Positions 28,247-36,306 of a stretch of 64,000 bases of DNA are shown here, piece after piece (positions within the stretch are counted from its first letter, which is position 1; each line of letters starts with the position of its first letter). This DNA is from Mesonia aquimarina (GTDB lineage: Bacteria; Bacteroidota; Bacteroidia; Flavobacteriales; Flavobacteriaceae): the NCBI RefSeq assembly GCF_003667275.1, contig NZ_RCNV01000004.1, positions 148,758-212,757 of the forward strand. The letters are read 5' to 3'. Both the position numbers and the translations under genes were made by a program. The notes below the pieces were generated by a model. It was not told where the DNA came from. It did no database searches and saw nothing but the letters and a program-made list of their open reading frames with translations.

Positions 28247-28651
28247 ATGATTTCTCACGCCCCAGTTAAAATCATTAAAAATGAAATTGCATACCTAGAA
28301 CTTTACGAAGATTATATTTTAAGTTCTGTAAATGAAGGAATTTTAATAGATGACGACATACTTCATTGGTTTCTTATGCTTTTTGATAAATATTATCCCA
28401 AAAAAAAATTTGGATATATTACTAATAGAATTAATCAGTATTCTCTAGATCCTACAGTTTACCCACTTTTGGCTATGCATAATAGTCTAGAAGCTATGGC
28501 TGTAATCAGTTATACAAATTTAGGTCAACAAAATGCTTTTTTTGAAAAAGGCTTTTTTAATAAACCTTTTGATGTTTTTTCTAATATAGAAGAAGCTAAA
28601 AATTGGGTCTTTTCAGTGTTACATATAAATAAGAAAAAAGTAGACCTGTAA
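28247..28651 (+). CDS. Small hypothetical protein, possibly STAS/SpoIIAA-like
   Basis: The 134-residue cytosolic protein has a mixed alpha/beta look (IAYLELYEDYILSSVNEGILID... KKFGYITNRINQYSLDP). This weakly resembles the STAS or SpoIIAA-like proteins that Flavobacteriaceae encode in several copies; I would not assign a function. It follows rsmD at 18 bases and may be in that operon. Its last residues (KKKVDL) and stop codon are encoded inside the 3' P1 helix of the convergent RNase P RNA gene, a 13-base overlap. Confidence 0.75.
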   Translation: MISHAPVKIIKNEIAYLELYEDYILSSVNEGILIDDDILHWFLMLFDKYYPKKKFGYITNRINQYSLDPTVYPLLAMHNSLEAMAVISYTNLGQQNAFFEKGFFNKPFDVFSNIEEAKNWVFSVLHINKKKVDL

Positions 28652-28937
28652 GCCGGATTCTGTTTATTTTAAAATAAAATACCCTTATCATTTATCTAGA
28701 ATTTTTGTTGCCAAAAATTTCTGAGCTGCCTACCCTCCAGCATTGACTGAGCAATCTTAAACGCTGGTTTACATGACATTGCACCGCATAGAGTTTACCT
28801 GATTTCACTACAGCATTACCTGTACATTCTTTCTGCTGCACTTGTCCTGATTTCACAACCGACGGCCGTTAGCCGCTATGCTGCTCTATGGTGTCCGGAC
28901 TTTCCTCTAAAAATTAGCGATAAGGCGGTCTACTTTA
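28639..28937 (-). ncRNA. rnpB: RNase P RNA (bacterial type A)
   Basis: On the minus strand the RNA begins near AAGTAGACCGCCTTATCG and contains the universal RNase P core GAGGAAAGTCCGGACACC, followed by GGCTAACGGCCGT. It ends in the conserved segment CAGAATCCGGCTTACAGGTC. The terminal AGTAGACC and GGTCTACT pair as helix P1. The length of about 300 nt fits. A TATATTTG element sits just upstream at the 5' end. The RNA is the catalytic subunit that matures tRNA 5' ends. End coordinates are within a few bases; the 3' end continues into a T-rich stretch that could serve as terminator. Confidence 0.95.
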
Positions 28938-28940
28938 CTG

Positions 28941-28948
28941 CAAATATA
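28941..28948 (-). promoter_or_regulatory. -7 element of rnpB
   Basis: TATATTTG on the minus strand ends 3-4 bases before the predicted RNase P RNA 5' end, the position expected for a Bacteroidota -7 element. Confidence 0.7.
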
Positions 28949-29044
28949 ATTTATCAAATAGTTTATCGTCATAATAATAGAGAAATTGTGAATAAAATTT
29001 TACAGAATTAAATTGAAAGCCTGTCATCTTTTTCAAGCTATTTA

Positions 29045-29052
29045 TATATTTG
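29045..29052 (+). promoter_or_regulatory. Putative -7 element of dnaX
   Basis: TATATTTG fits TAnnTTTG and lies 19 bases before the dnaX ATG at 29072. Confidence 0.55.
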
Positions 29053-29071
29053 CTGTAAGTTTATAATTTCT

Positions 29072-30793
29072 ATGGAACAATTTGTAGTATCAGCCAGAAA
29101 ATACCGCCCAGAAACTTTTGAAGATGTTGTGGGCCAAAAGGCTATTACAAACACCTTAGAAAACGCCATAAAAAATAATCATTTAGCGCAAGCTTTACTT
29201 TTTACGGGTCCGCGCGGTGTTGGCAAAACTACTTGCGCCAGAATTCTAGCCAAAAAAATAAATCAACAAGCTACCGAAGATACCCAAGAAGATTTCGCTT
29301 TTAATATTTTTGAGTTGGATGCGGCTTCAAATAACTCGGTAGATGATATTAGAAATTTAATAGATCAGGTTAGAATACCTCCACAAGTTGGAAAATATAA
29401 AGTCTATATTATAGACGAGGTTCATATGCTTTCGCAAGCAGCTTTTAATGCTTTTTTAAAAACCTTAGAAGAGCCCCCAAAACACGCAATTTTTATTTTA
29501 GCGACTACAGAAAAGCATAAAATAATACCTACTATTTTATCGCGTTGTCAAATATTTGATTTTAAACGAATAACTGTAACCGATGCTAAAGAATATTTAG
29601 CTAGAATAGCTAAAAACGAAGGAGTAAACGCAGAAGACGGTGCATTGCATATTATTGCTCAAAAGGCAGATGGTGCTATGCGTGATGCACTTTCTATTTA
29701 CGATCGTGTTGTTAGTTTTAGCGGAAAAGATCTAACAAGAACTGCCGTTACAGAAAACTTAAACGTTCTTGATTATGAAACTTATTTTACTTCAACCGAT
29801 TTAATTCTTGAAAATAAAATTCCAGAACTTCTTCTTCAATACAATGAGGTTTTAGCGAAAGGTTTTGATGGGCATCATTACATTGCTGGCTTAGCTTCTC
29901 ATTTTAGAGATTTGCTCGTTTGTAAAAATCAGTCTACAATTCAACTTTTAGAAGTTGGCGAAGAAACTAAAGCAAAATATTTTGAACAATCTCAAAAAGC
30001 TTCACAAGAATTTTTGTTGAAAGGAATTGAATTAGCAAATGAGTGCGATTTAAAATACAAATCGAGTAAAAATCCGCGCCTGCTGGTAGAATTAACCATT
30101 ATGCAATTAGCCTCTATCACTTTTGATGGAGAAAAAAAAAAGTCTGAGCGCTTCATAATACCGGCTTCTAATTTTATAAGCACTAAAAAAGCAGTTCCGG
30201 TTTCTTCAGCATCTAAAGAAATTATTCAGGAAAATGAGCATCCTGTAGATGCCTCTCCCGTAATAGCCGGTGAACGTAATTCTTTACCCGAAAAATCTAC
30301 ATCTACACGGCCTAAATTAGGGTTAAAATCTAAAAAGAAAACTTCAGGTTTATCTATAAAAAGTATTAGTGAGAAGAAAAAATTGCAAGAAGAACAGGCA
30401 AAAAAGGTAATGGCAAGTAAAGTAGAACTTGATGAAGACTTTACTGAAACGCAAGTTCTAGCTGCTTGGAACGAACATATTACTAAACTAAAAAAAAGAG
30501 GCGCAAAAATTTTAGCTTCCATTTTAGAAACAGACACACCAACTATAAACGGAAAAGTTTTACAAATAGAACTTCCAAATTCTACTATGAAAGTAGAGTT
30601 AAATCGAGCAAAAGGACCGCTTTTAAATTACATAAGAAAGCAAGTGAAAAATAGTTTTATTGAGCTCGAAATTACAGTAAATGAAGAAGTTTCAAAAAAA
30701 TATGCTTTTACAACGCGCGAAAAATTTGAAAAACTTAAAGAAAAAAATCCGTTAATAGATAAATTACGTTCAACTTTTGATTTAGATATTTAA
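29072..30793 (+). CDS. dnaX: DNA polymerase III subunit gamma/tau
   Basis: The 573-residue clamp-loader ATPase has Walker A GPRGVGKTT (46-54), Walker B IIDEVHML (113-120), the sensor-1 region LATTEKH, and the SRC motif LSRCQIFDF. Domain III ends near residue 350. The usual four-cysteine zinc module between ARILAKKIN and FNIFELDAASN is missing, leaving only about a dozen residues. After a basic linker (about 355-455) comes a compact C-terminal tau-type domain (about 458-573) that should bind the polymerase alpha subunit. A ten-A run at codons 354-357 with an immediate -1 frame stop suggests a short gamma form. miaE follows after 3 bases. Confidence 0.95.
   Translation: MEQFVVSARKYRPETFEDVVGQKAITNTLENAIKNNHLAQALLFTGPRGVGKTTCARILAKKINQQATEDTQEDFAFNIFELDAASNNSVDDIRNLIDQVRIPPQVGKYKVYIIDEVHMLSQAAFNAFLKTLEEPPKHAIFILATTEKHKIIPTILSRCQIFDFKRITVTDAKEYLARIAKNEGVNAEDGALHIIAQKADGAMRDALSIYDRVVSFSGKDLTRTAVTENLNVLDYETYFTSTDLILENKIPELLLQYNEVLAKGFDGHHYIAGLASHFRDLLVCKNQSTIQLLEVGEETKAKYFEQSQKASQEFLLKGIELANECDLKYKSSKNPRLLVELTIMQLASITFDGEKKKSERFIIPASNFISTKKAVPVSSASKEIIQENEHPVDASPVIAGERNSLPEKSTSTRPKLGLKSKKKTSGLSIKSISEKKKLQEEQAKKVMASKVELDEDFTETQVLAAWNEHITKLKKRGAKILASILETDTPTINGKVLQIELPNSTMKVELNRAKGPLLNYIRKQVKNSFIELEITVNEEVSKKYAFTTREKFEKLKEKNPLIDKLRSTFDLDI
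30132..30147 (+). other. dnaX: Candidate programmed frameshift or slippage site in dnaX
   Basis: A10 (30132-30141) followed by G places the heptamer A_AAA_AAG in the reading frame at 30136-30142. Shifting to the -1 frame reads GTC then TGA at 30145-30147. The result would be a protein of about 358 residues ending directly after clamp-loader domain III. GGAG stands at 30128-30131. In E. coli the same heptamer makes gamma from dnaX, and in Thermus an A9 run does so by transcriptional slippage. Confidence 0.6.
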
Positions 30794-30796
30794 TTT

Positions 30797-31378
30797 ATGC
30801 TAGGTTTAAAACTTCCCACAGACCCAAGATGGGCAAATATTGCCGAAAAAAACATCAAAGAAATTTTAATAGATCACGCTTATTGCGAACAGAAAGCGGC
30901 TTCAACTGCAATTTCGTTAATTGTAAGTTTTCCGGAATATGAAGAATTAGTAATCGCAATGACCGATTTAGTGCAAGAAGAGATAAGCCATTTTAAAATG
31001 GTTCACGATAAAATCGTGGAACGAGGCTATACCATGGGAAGAGACCGACGCGATTATTACGTGGTAGAATTGATGAAGTTTTTCCCGAAAGGTGGAAGCA
31101 GAATCAACCAAATGGTTCATCGATTATTATACGCGGCATTAATTGAAGCAAGAAGTTGCGAACGGTTTAAATTGTTATCTGAAGAGCTAGAAGAAAAAGA
31201 ATTACGCACGTTCTACAAAAAATTAATGATTAGTGAAGCCAATCATTATACCATGTTTTTAAATTTTGCCAGGAAATATGGAGATACAGAAGAGGTAAAT
31301 CAAAAATGGCAAGAACTCTTAGAATACGAAGCCAAAATTATGCAGAGCTTTAGCGATGGCGAAGGAATTCACGGATAA
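30797..31378 (+). CDS. miaE: tRNA-(ms2io6A)-hydroxylase (MiaE-like)
   Basis: The 193-residue protein matches MiaE, a ferritin-like non-heme di-iron monooxygenase. The start is MLGLKLPTDPRWANIAEKNI. The carboxylate/His ligands appear in LIDHAYCEQKAAS, LVQEEISHFKMVHD, ALIEARSCERFKLL and ISEANHYTMFLNFA. The family hydroxylates the isopentenyl group of ms2i6A37 in certain tRNAs. It starts 3 bases after the dnaX stop, so it is likely co-transcribed with dnaX and followed after 9 bases by a methyltransferase gene. Confidence 0.9.
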   Translation: MLGLKLPTDPRWANIAEKNIKEILIDHAYCEQKAASTAISLIVSFPEYEELVIAMTDLVQEEISHFKMVHDKIVERGYTMGRDRRDYYVVELMKFFPKGGSRINQMVHRLLYAALIEARSCERFKLLSEELEEKELRTFYKKLMISEANHYTMFLNFARKYGDTEEVNQKWQELLEYEAKIMQSFSDGEGIHG

Positions 31379-31387
31379 ATCATAAAA

Positions 31388-32002
31388 ATGAGTAACAAGA
31401 AACAACATTGGGAAAATGTTTACGAAACTAAAGATTTAAATCAAGTGAGTTGGTATCAAACTACGCCCAAAACTTCACTAGAGAGTATAAAAAAAGCGGA
31501 GTTAAAAAAAGATGCAGCAATTATTGATATTGGTGGCGGACATAGTTTTTTGGTTGATCATTTAGTCAATTTAGGCTACACAAATATTAGCGTATTAGAT
31601 ATTTCTGAAAAAGCGCTAAAAAAAGCTCAAGATCGTTTAGGTGAACAAGCTACAAAAGTGAATTGGGTTGTAAGTGATGTTACTTCTTTCCAGCCTTCAC
31701 AAAAATATGATTTATGGCATGACCGCGCGGCTTTTCATTTTTTAACTGAAGAAAATGATATTCAAAATTATTATAAAGTTTGTACTTCTGCTTTAAAAAG
31801 TGGAGCGCAATTAATGATAAGTACTTTTGGTGAAAATGGTCCAAAAAAATGTAGTGCTTTACCTACAGAAAATTATAATTCCGAAAAATTAAATCAAGTT
31901 TTTAACGAAAATTTTGATCAGGTAAATTGTTTTACTGAAAATCATATCACGCCAAATAAGAAAAATCAGGAATTTCAGACCTGTATTTTTCAGAGAAAAT
32001 AA
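31388..32002 (+). CDS. Class I SAM-dependent methyltransferase
   Basis: The 204-residue protein has the SAM-binding motif I AAIIDIGGGHSFLVDHLV, an acidic motif II ISVLDISEKAL, and post-motif segments YDLWHDRAAFHFL. This pattern fits small-molecule methyltransferases of the thiopurine/tellurite-resistance type (the start QHWENVYETKDLNQVSWYQ is typical). The substrate is not known. It is the last gene of the dnaX-miaE run and converges on the ppx gene with about 60 bases between. Confidence 0.87.
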   Translation: MSNKKQHWENVYETKDLNQVSWYQTTPKTSLESIKKAELKKDAAIIDIGGGHSFLVDHLVNLGYTNISVLDISEKALKKAQDRLGEQATKVNWVVSDVTSFQPSQKYDLWHDRAAFHFLTEENDIQNYYKVCTSALKSGAQLMISTFGENGPKKCSALPTENYNSEKLNQVFNENFDQVNCFTENHITPNKKNQEFQTCIFQRK

Positions 32003-32064
32003 ACTATTTCAGGTCAAGCCCACGGAGCATTTTAATAGAAAAAAAATTCAATTTCAAAACAAGT

Positions 32065-32967
32065 CTAATTTTCTTCGGCTTTTGCTTCGTTGTAAAGTGA
32101 TTTTATAATTCCATCGGCAAGTCCAATTTTTGGAACATAAACTTTTCTGGCTCTGCTCCATTTCATGGCAGAAAGGTAAATTTTTGCTGCTGGAATAATT
32201 ACATCTGCCCTATCTTGATTCAAATTCAATTCAGAAATTCGTTCTTCGTATGTAAGCGAATTTAACAGCTGATAATAAGAGCTCAAATAAAAATAAGATA
32301 AGGGTTTACCCATTTTTTTTCCGCTTGATTTGAATATATTATTAATATTTCCTCCGGAACCAATTAACGAAATTTTTGAGTAATTTTTTGTTTGCATTTT
32401 AATCCAATCTTCTACATCATCCCACATTTTATCTTCTACAATATCATTTAATAAACGTACTGTTCCTAATTTAAATGATTTTGAAGCAATAGTCTTTCCG
32501 TTAGAATACATGGTTAATTCGGTACTTCCACCACCTACATCTACATACAAATAGTTTTTATCATCTTGTATTAATTCGTGTAAATCTGTTGCTGCTATTA
32601 TAGCCGCTTCGTGTTCACCATCAATTATTTCAATATCTATTCCGGTATCATTTCTTACTTTCTCCGCTAACATTTTTCCATTGGAAGCATCGCGCATTGC
32701 AGAAGTAGCACAAGCTTTGTAGCGTTCTATTTTATGAGATTTCATCAATAAATCAAAAGCGCGCATGGTATCTTCCATCCGAAGTAAATTTTCTTCAGAA
32801 ATTTTTCCATTAACAAAAACATCTTCCCCTAGACGGATAGGTACACGCACTAAGGATGTTTTTTTAAACGTAGGTTCTTTATTTTCGGGTTCGGTAATAG
32901 TAGAAACCAATAATCTTACGGCGTTAGAACCGATATCAATTGCTGCGTATTTTCTGATTTTTAGCAC
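32065..32967 (-). CDS. ppx: Ppx/GppA family exopolyphosphatase
   Basis: The 300-residue protein shows the ASKHA-fold start AAIDIGSNAVRLLVS, then ATSAMRDASNG, YVDVGGGSTELTMY and LIGSGGNINN. It corresponds to the catalytic two-lobed core only, without the C-terminal HD-like domains of the long E. coli PPX. The function would be cleavage of inorganic polyphosphate or of pppGpp. The start is GTG at 32967, the only sensible codon, 7 bases after the ppk stop. It is the last gene of pdxH-sixA-ppk-ppx. Confidence 0.9.
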   Translation of the reverse strand: MLKIRKYAAIDIGSNAVRLLVSTITEPENKEPTFKKTSLVRVPIRLGEDVFVNGKISEENLLRMEDTMRAFDLLMKSHKIERYKACATSAMRDASNGKMLAEKVRNDTGIDIEIIDGEHEAAIIAATDLHELIQDDKNYLYVDVGGGSTELTMYSNGKTIASKSFKLGTVRLLNDIVEDKMWDDVEDWIKMQTKNYSKISLIGSGGNINNIFKSSGKKMGKPLSYFYLSSYYQLLNSLTYEERISELNLNQDRADVIIPAAKIYLSAMKWSRARKVYVPKIGLADGIIKSLYNEAKAEEN

Positions 32968-32974
32968 GTAGTTT

Positions 32975-35047
32975 TTATTTATGATGAGCCAATTTTTCTA
33001 AGTAATAATCGTAAGTAGCAAACTGACTTCTTAATTTAGGCTTTTTATTTTTTCTATAATCGTTTTCTTTAGTTGATGAAAAATCGCGCGCTTTTACATT
33101 GTCATTCCAACAAATATTAAACGTGTCTAATAATTCTTTTTGAATGTCTTCTTGATAAATTGGGCAAGTAATTTCTACTCGATTATCGAGGTTTCTTGTC
33201 ATCCAATCTGCGGAAGAAATAAAGGTTTTTCTATCGCCTCCATTTTCAAAAATATATAATCGCGGATGTTCTAAGTATTTATCAATAATACTAATAGCTT
33301 CAATATTCTCACTCATTCCCTTAACACCAGGGATTAAACAACAAATACCACGAACAATAATTTGTATTTTAACTCCCGCATTACTCGCTTCATATAATTT
33401 ATCAATCATTTTTCGATCAGACAAACTATTAAACTTAATTTTTATACCGTTTGGCTTTCCTGCTTTTGCGTTGGCGATTTCTACATTAATTAAACGCTCA
33501 AAAGCATTTCTAGAATAATGTGGAGAAACTATAATATGCTTGTATTTATTTACTTTATAATTAATTTCAAAAAAGTTGAATACCTTATTTACATCTTTTA
33601 ATAAAGATTGATGTGCCGTAAAAAGTGTATAATCAGTATAAATTTTTGCTGTTGCTTCATTAAAATTTCCGGTACTTATAAAACCATATTTTTTTAATTT
33701 TTTATCTTCTAACCGCTCAATAACACAAGCTTTACTATGTACTTTTAGTCCAGGAACCCCAAAGATTAATTTTACTCCTTCACGCTGCATTTGTTCTGCA
33801 TAACGAATATTGTTAGCTTCGTCAAAACGAGCGCGTAACTCAATTGCCACTGTTACGGTTTTTCCATTTTTAACGGCATTGATTAACGAACTGGCAATGT
33901 GGGAAATTTCTGCTAATCGATAAATGGTAATTTTAATACTTTTTACCATAGGGTCTAATGCGGCTTCTCGTAAAAATTTAACCGTATAAGAAAAAGTATG
34001 GTAAGGTGTATATTGCAAATAGTCTTTATGCTCTATTTTTTGAAGTAAACTTCCGTTTAGCGATAAACCTTCTACCGGCAGGGCAGCATATTTTGGATAC
34101 AATAAATTTTTTGCATTTAAGCTCGGAAAATTCATATAATCTTTCCTGTTATGATAACGACCACCGGGAATAATACTATCAGAATCATCAATTCCCATCT
34201 TAGAAAGTAAAAATTTAAGCGTATCCTTATCTATATTTTTATCGTAAACAAAACGAACAGGTTCTCCTTCTATTCTATCTTTTATACTTGATAATAGTTT
34301 TTCAATATAACTTTTATCTAAATCGCCACCCATATCCAATTCTGCATCTCGTGTAATTTTAATCATATGTGCAGAAATAGTTTCGTAATCAAAAATGCTA
34401 AAAAGGCTCTTTAAATTATATCGAATTAAATCATCTAAAATAATAATATATTTATCCTGATTTTCTGAAGGCAACTCTACAAAACGCCCGATTCCTCTCG
34501 GGATTTCGATTAAAATATAGCGTTTTTCTAAGGCTTTTCCTTCTTCTTTTTTCAAGGTCATTTTTACGGCTAAATAAGCAGCACTATCTTTTAAACGCGG
34601 AATTTCTTCTAAATCGTTTAATACAATAGTTACCAATGCTGGACTCACTTTTTGAAGAAAAAAATCTTGTACAAATTGCCCTTGTTTTTCTGAAACCTCA
34701 TCTTCTTTAATAATAAAGATACCGTGTTCTTTTAACTTTCGTTGAATATTACTCAGAATCTTTAGACTTGTACTTTGCTGCTGAATAACTATTTGCGTAA
34801 TTTCCTTCAGCAGTTCACTTGCTGTAACACCTCCCAGTGCTTTTTTACCACCTTTCCCGGCTTGATCAATTCGTTTTACGGTAGCGTAACGCACCTTAAA
34901 AAACTCATCTAAATTATTTGAAAAAATTCCTAAAAACCGAAGCCGTTCTAATAATGGTACGCTCTCATCTGCGGCTTCTTGCAACACACGTGCATTAAAT
35001 TGTAACCAACTAATTTCTCTATTAATGTAGGTTTTTTTATTATCCAT
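32975..35047 (-). CDS. ppk1: Polyphosphate kinase 1
   Basis: The 690-residue enzyme polymerises inorganic polyphosphate from ATP and can run in reverse. The N-terminal domain begins INREISWLQFNARVLQEA with the conserved NNLDEFFKVR. The catalytic PLD-like halves contain VHSKACVIERL, holding the autophosphorylated His, and YTDYTLFTAHQ. RARFDEANNIRYAEQM and SADWMTRNLDNRVE are also conserved. Length is standard. The ATG at 35047 directly abuts the sixA stop at 35048, and ppx follows 7 bases after the stop, so the three form a tight operon. Confidence 0.96.
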   Translation of the reverse strand: MDNKKTYINREISWLQFNARVLQEAADESVPLLERLRFLGIFSNNLDEFFKVRYATVKRIDQAGKGGKKALGGVTASELLKEITQIVIQQQSTSLKILSNIQRKLKEHGIFIIKEDEVSEKQGQFVQDFFLQKVSPALVTIVLNDLEEIPRLKDSAAYLAVKMTLKKEEGKALEKRYILIEIPRGIGRFVELPSENQDKYIIILDDLIRYNLKSLFSIFDYETISAHMIKITRDAELDMGGDLDKSYIEKLLSSIKDRIEGEPVRFVYDKNIDKDTLKFLLSKMGIDDSDSIIPGGRYHNRKDYMNFPSLNAKNLLYPKYAALPVEGLSLNGSLLQKIEHKDYLQYTPYHTFSYTVKFLREAALDPMVKSIKITIYRLAEISHIASSLINAVKNGKTVTVAIELRARFDEANNIRYAEQMQREGVKLIFGVPGLKVHSKACVIERLEDKKLKKYGFISTGNFNEATAKIYTDYTLFTAHQSLLKDVNKVFNFFEINYKVNKYKHIIVSPHYSRNAFERLINVEIANAKAGKPNGIKIKFNSLSDRKMIDKLYEASNAGVKIQIIVRGICCLIPGVKGMSENIEAISIIDKYLEHPRLYIFENGGDRKTFISSADWMTRNLDNRVEITCPIYQEDIQKELLDTFNICWNDNVKARDFSSTKENDYRKNKKPKLRSQFATYDYYLEKLAHHK

Positions 35048-35533
35048 CTATTTAAAAGTCTTAGGAAATAAGGTTACTAATGTTTTTCCTTTGCTGATTT
35101 CTTTCCAAGAATTTACGTCAAAATCTATAACCACTAAACCTGTAGTCGGCACATTATCTATGGCTTTATCTCCCAGTAAATTCACTAAAACTGTCATAGC
35201 AGGATTATGACCAAAAACCATCAATTTATCTATTGAATTATCTTGATTTTTGATTATCGAAAGTAATTCATCTTCATCAAAAGTGTATAAATCGTCTATT
35301 ACTTTAAAATCCTCATCAGCTACAGAAAGTCCTTTTTTAAAAAGTTTTGCAGTTTCTAAAGCTCTAACCGCTTTGCTTGAAATTAGTTTTATCGGTTTAT
35401 TTGCATATAACTTAAATGCATTTATTATTAATTCAGCATCAGTATAACCACGTTTTTTTAGTGGTCTTTTTTCATCAGGCAAATTATTTTCCCAAGAAGA
35501 TTTTCCGTGACGTACTAAAATTAATTTTTTCAT
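35048..35533 (-). CDS. SixA-type histidine phosphatase
   Basis: The 161-residue protein has the histidine-phosphatase motif LILVRHGKSSWENN with the phospho-accepting His at residue 9 and the second His in MVFGHNPAMTVLVN. Its length fits the short SixA class, whose E. coli member dephosphorylates phosphohistidine in the phosphorelay kinase ArcB or PtsN. In Bacteroidota this gene is often next to ppk, here abutting it without a gap, so a role in phosphohistidine or polyphosphate metabolism is a reasonable inference. It starts 17 bases after the pdxH stop. Confidence 0.87.
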   Translation of the reverse strand: MKKLILVRHGKSSWENNLPDEKRPLKKRGYTDAELIINAFKLYANKPIKLISSKAVRALETAKLFKKGLSVADEDFKVIDDLYTFDEDELLSIIKNQDNSIDKLMVFGHNPAMTVLVNLLGDKAIDNVPTTGLVVIDFDVNSWKEISKGKTLVTLFPKTFK

Positions 35534-35550
35534 TTTTAAAACGTTTTAAA

Positions 35551-36198
35551 TTAAGGTGCTAAGCGAATTACATTCCACTTATTATCTTTATCTAACGAAT
35601 ATTTAAAGCGATCGTGTAATCTATTTGGTCTGCCTTGCCAAAACTCAATTGCATGAGGTATTACAAGATAACCGCCCCAATTAGACGGCCTCTTTATAGT
35701 TTTGTTTTTATATTCTTCTTCAGTTGCTTTTAATTTTTTTTCCAGCACTTCTCTATTGGCTACTGGTTCACTTTGAGGCGAAACAATTGCCCCTAAACGA
35801 CTTCCTTCTGGTCTGGAATTAAAATAAGCATCAGATTCTTCTTCAGAAACTTTTTCTGCTGTACCTGTAATAATAACTTGACGTTCTGCTGCAGGCCAAA
35901 AAAAAGATAATGAAACGCGCGGATTTTTAGCGATTGATTTTCCTTTTTCACTTTGATAATTGGTATAAAAAACAAAACCTTCTTCTTTAATTTTTTTAAG
36001 AAGTACTACTCTATTTTTAGGAAATCCATCTAAACCAACTGTACTAATTGTCATAGCGTTAGCTTCATCTATAGCTCCTAAACTTTCGGCATAAGCAAAC
36101 CACTGCTGAAAAAGTGTAATCGGATTTTTTTCTAAATTCTCTAAACGAAGCTCGTCCTTTTTATAGACTTTACGATAGTTTTCTAAATTTTTTTCCAT
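35551..36198 (-). CDS. pdxH: Pyridoxamine 5'-phosphate oxidase
   Basis: The 215-residue FMN enzyme makes pyridoxal 5'-phosphate. Conserved segments are NAMTISTVGLDGFPKNRVVLLKK near the N-terminus, FYTNYQSEKGKSIAKNPRVSLSFFW for FMN binding, and the C-terminal signature IEFWQGRPNRLHDRFKY. Size and motifs are standard. It leads a minus-strand run with sixA, ppk and ppx (gap 17 bases to sixA). Confidence 0.96.
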   Translation of the reverse strand: MEKNLENYRKVYKKDELRLENLEKNPITLFQQWFAYAESLGAIDEANAMTISTVGLDGFPKNRVVLLKKIKEEGFVFYTNYQSEKGKSIAKNPRVSLSFFWPAAERQVIITGTAEKVSEEESDAYFNSRPEGSRLGAIVSPQSEPVANREVLEKKLKATEEEYKNKTIKRPSNWGGYLVIPHAIEFWQGRPNRLHDRFKYSLDKDNKWNVIRLAP

Positions 36199-36306
36199 AC
36201 TGCAATTTACAAGAATACAGCTTAAGGAAAAAGTGAAATTTAAAAGTTTAATTGATAATTAAAGGTTAATGATCCAAAATCTATTTTAAACTTTTTTGTC
36301 CAAAAA

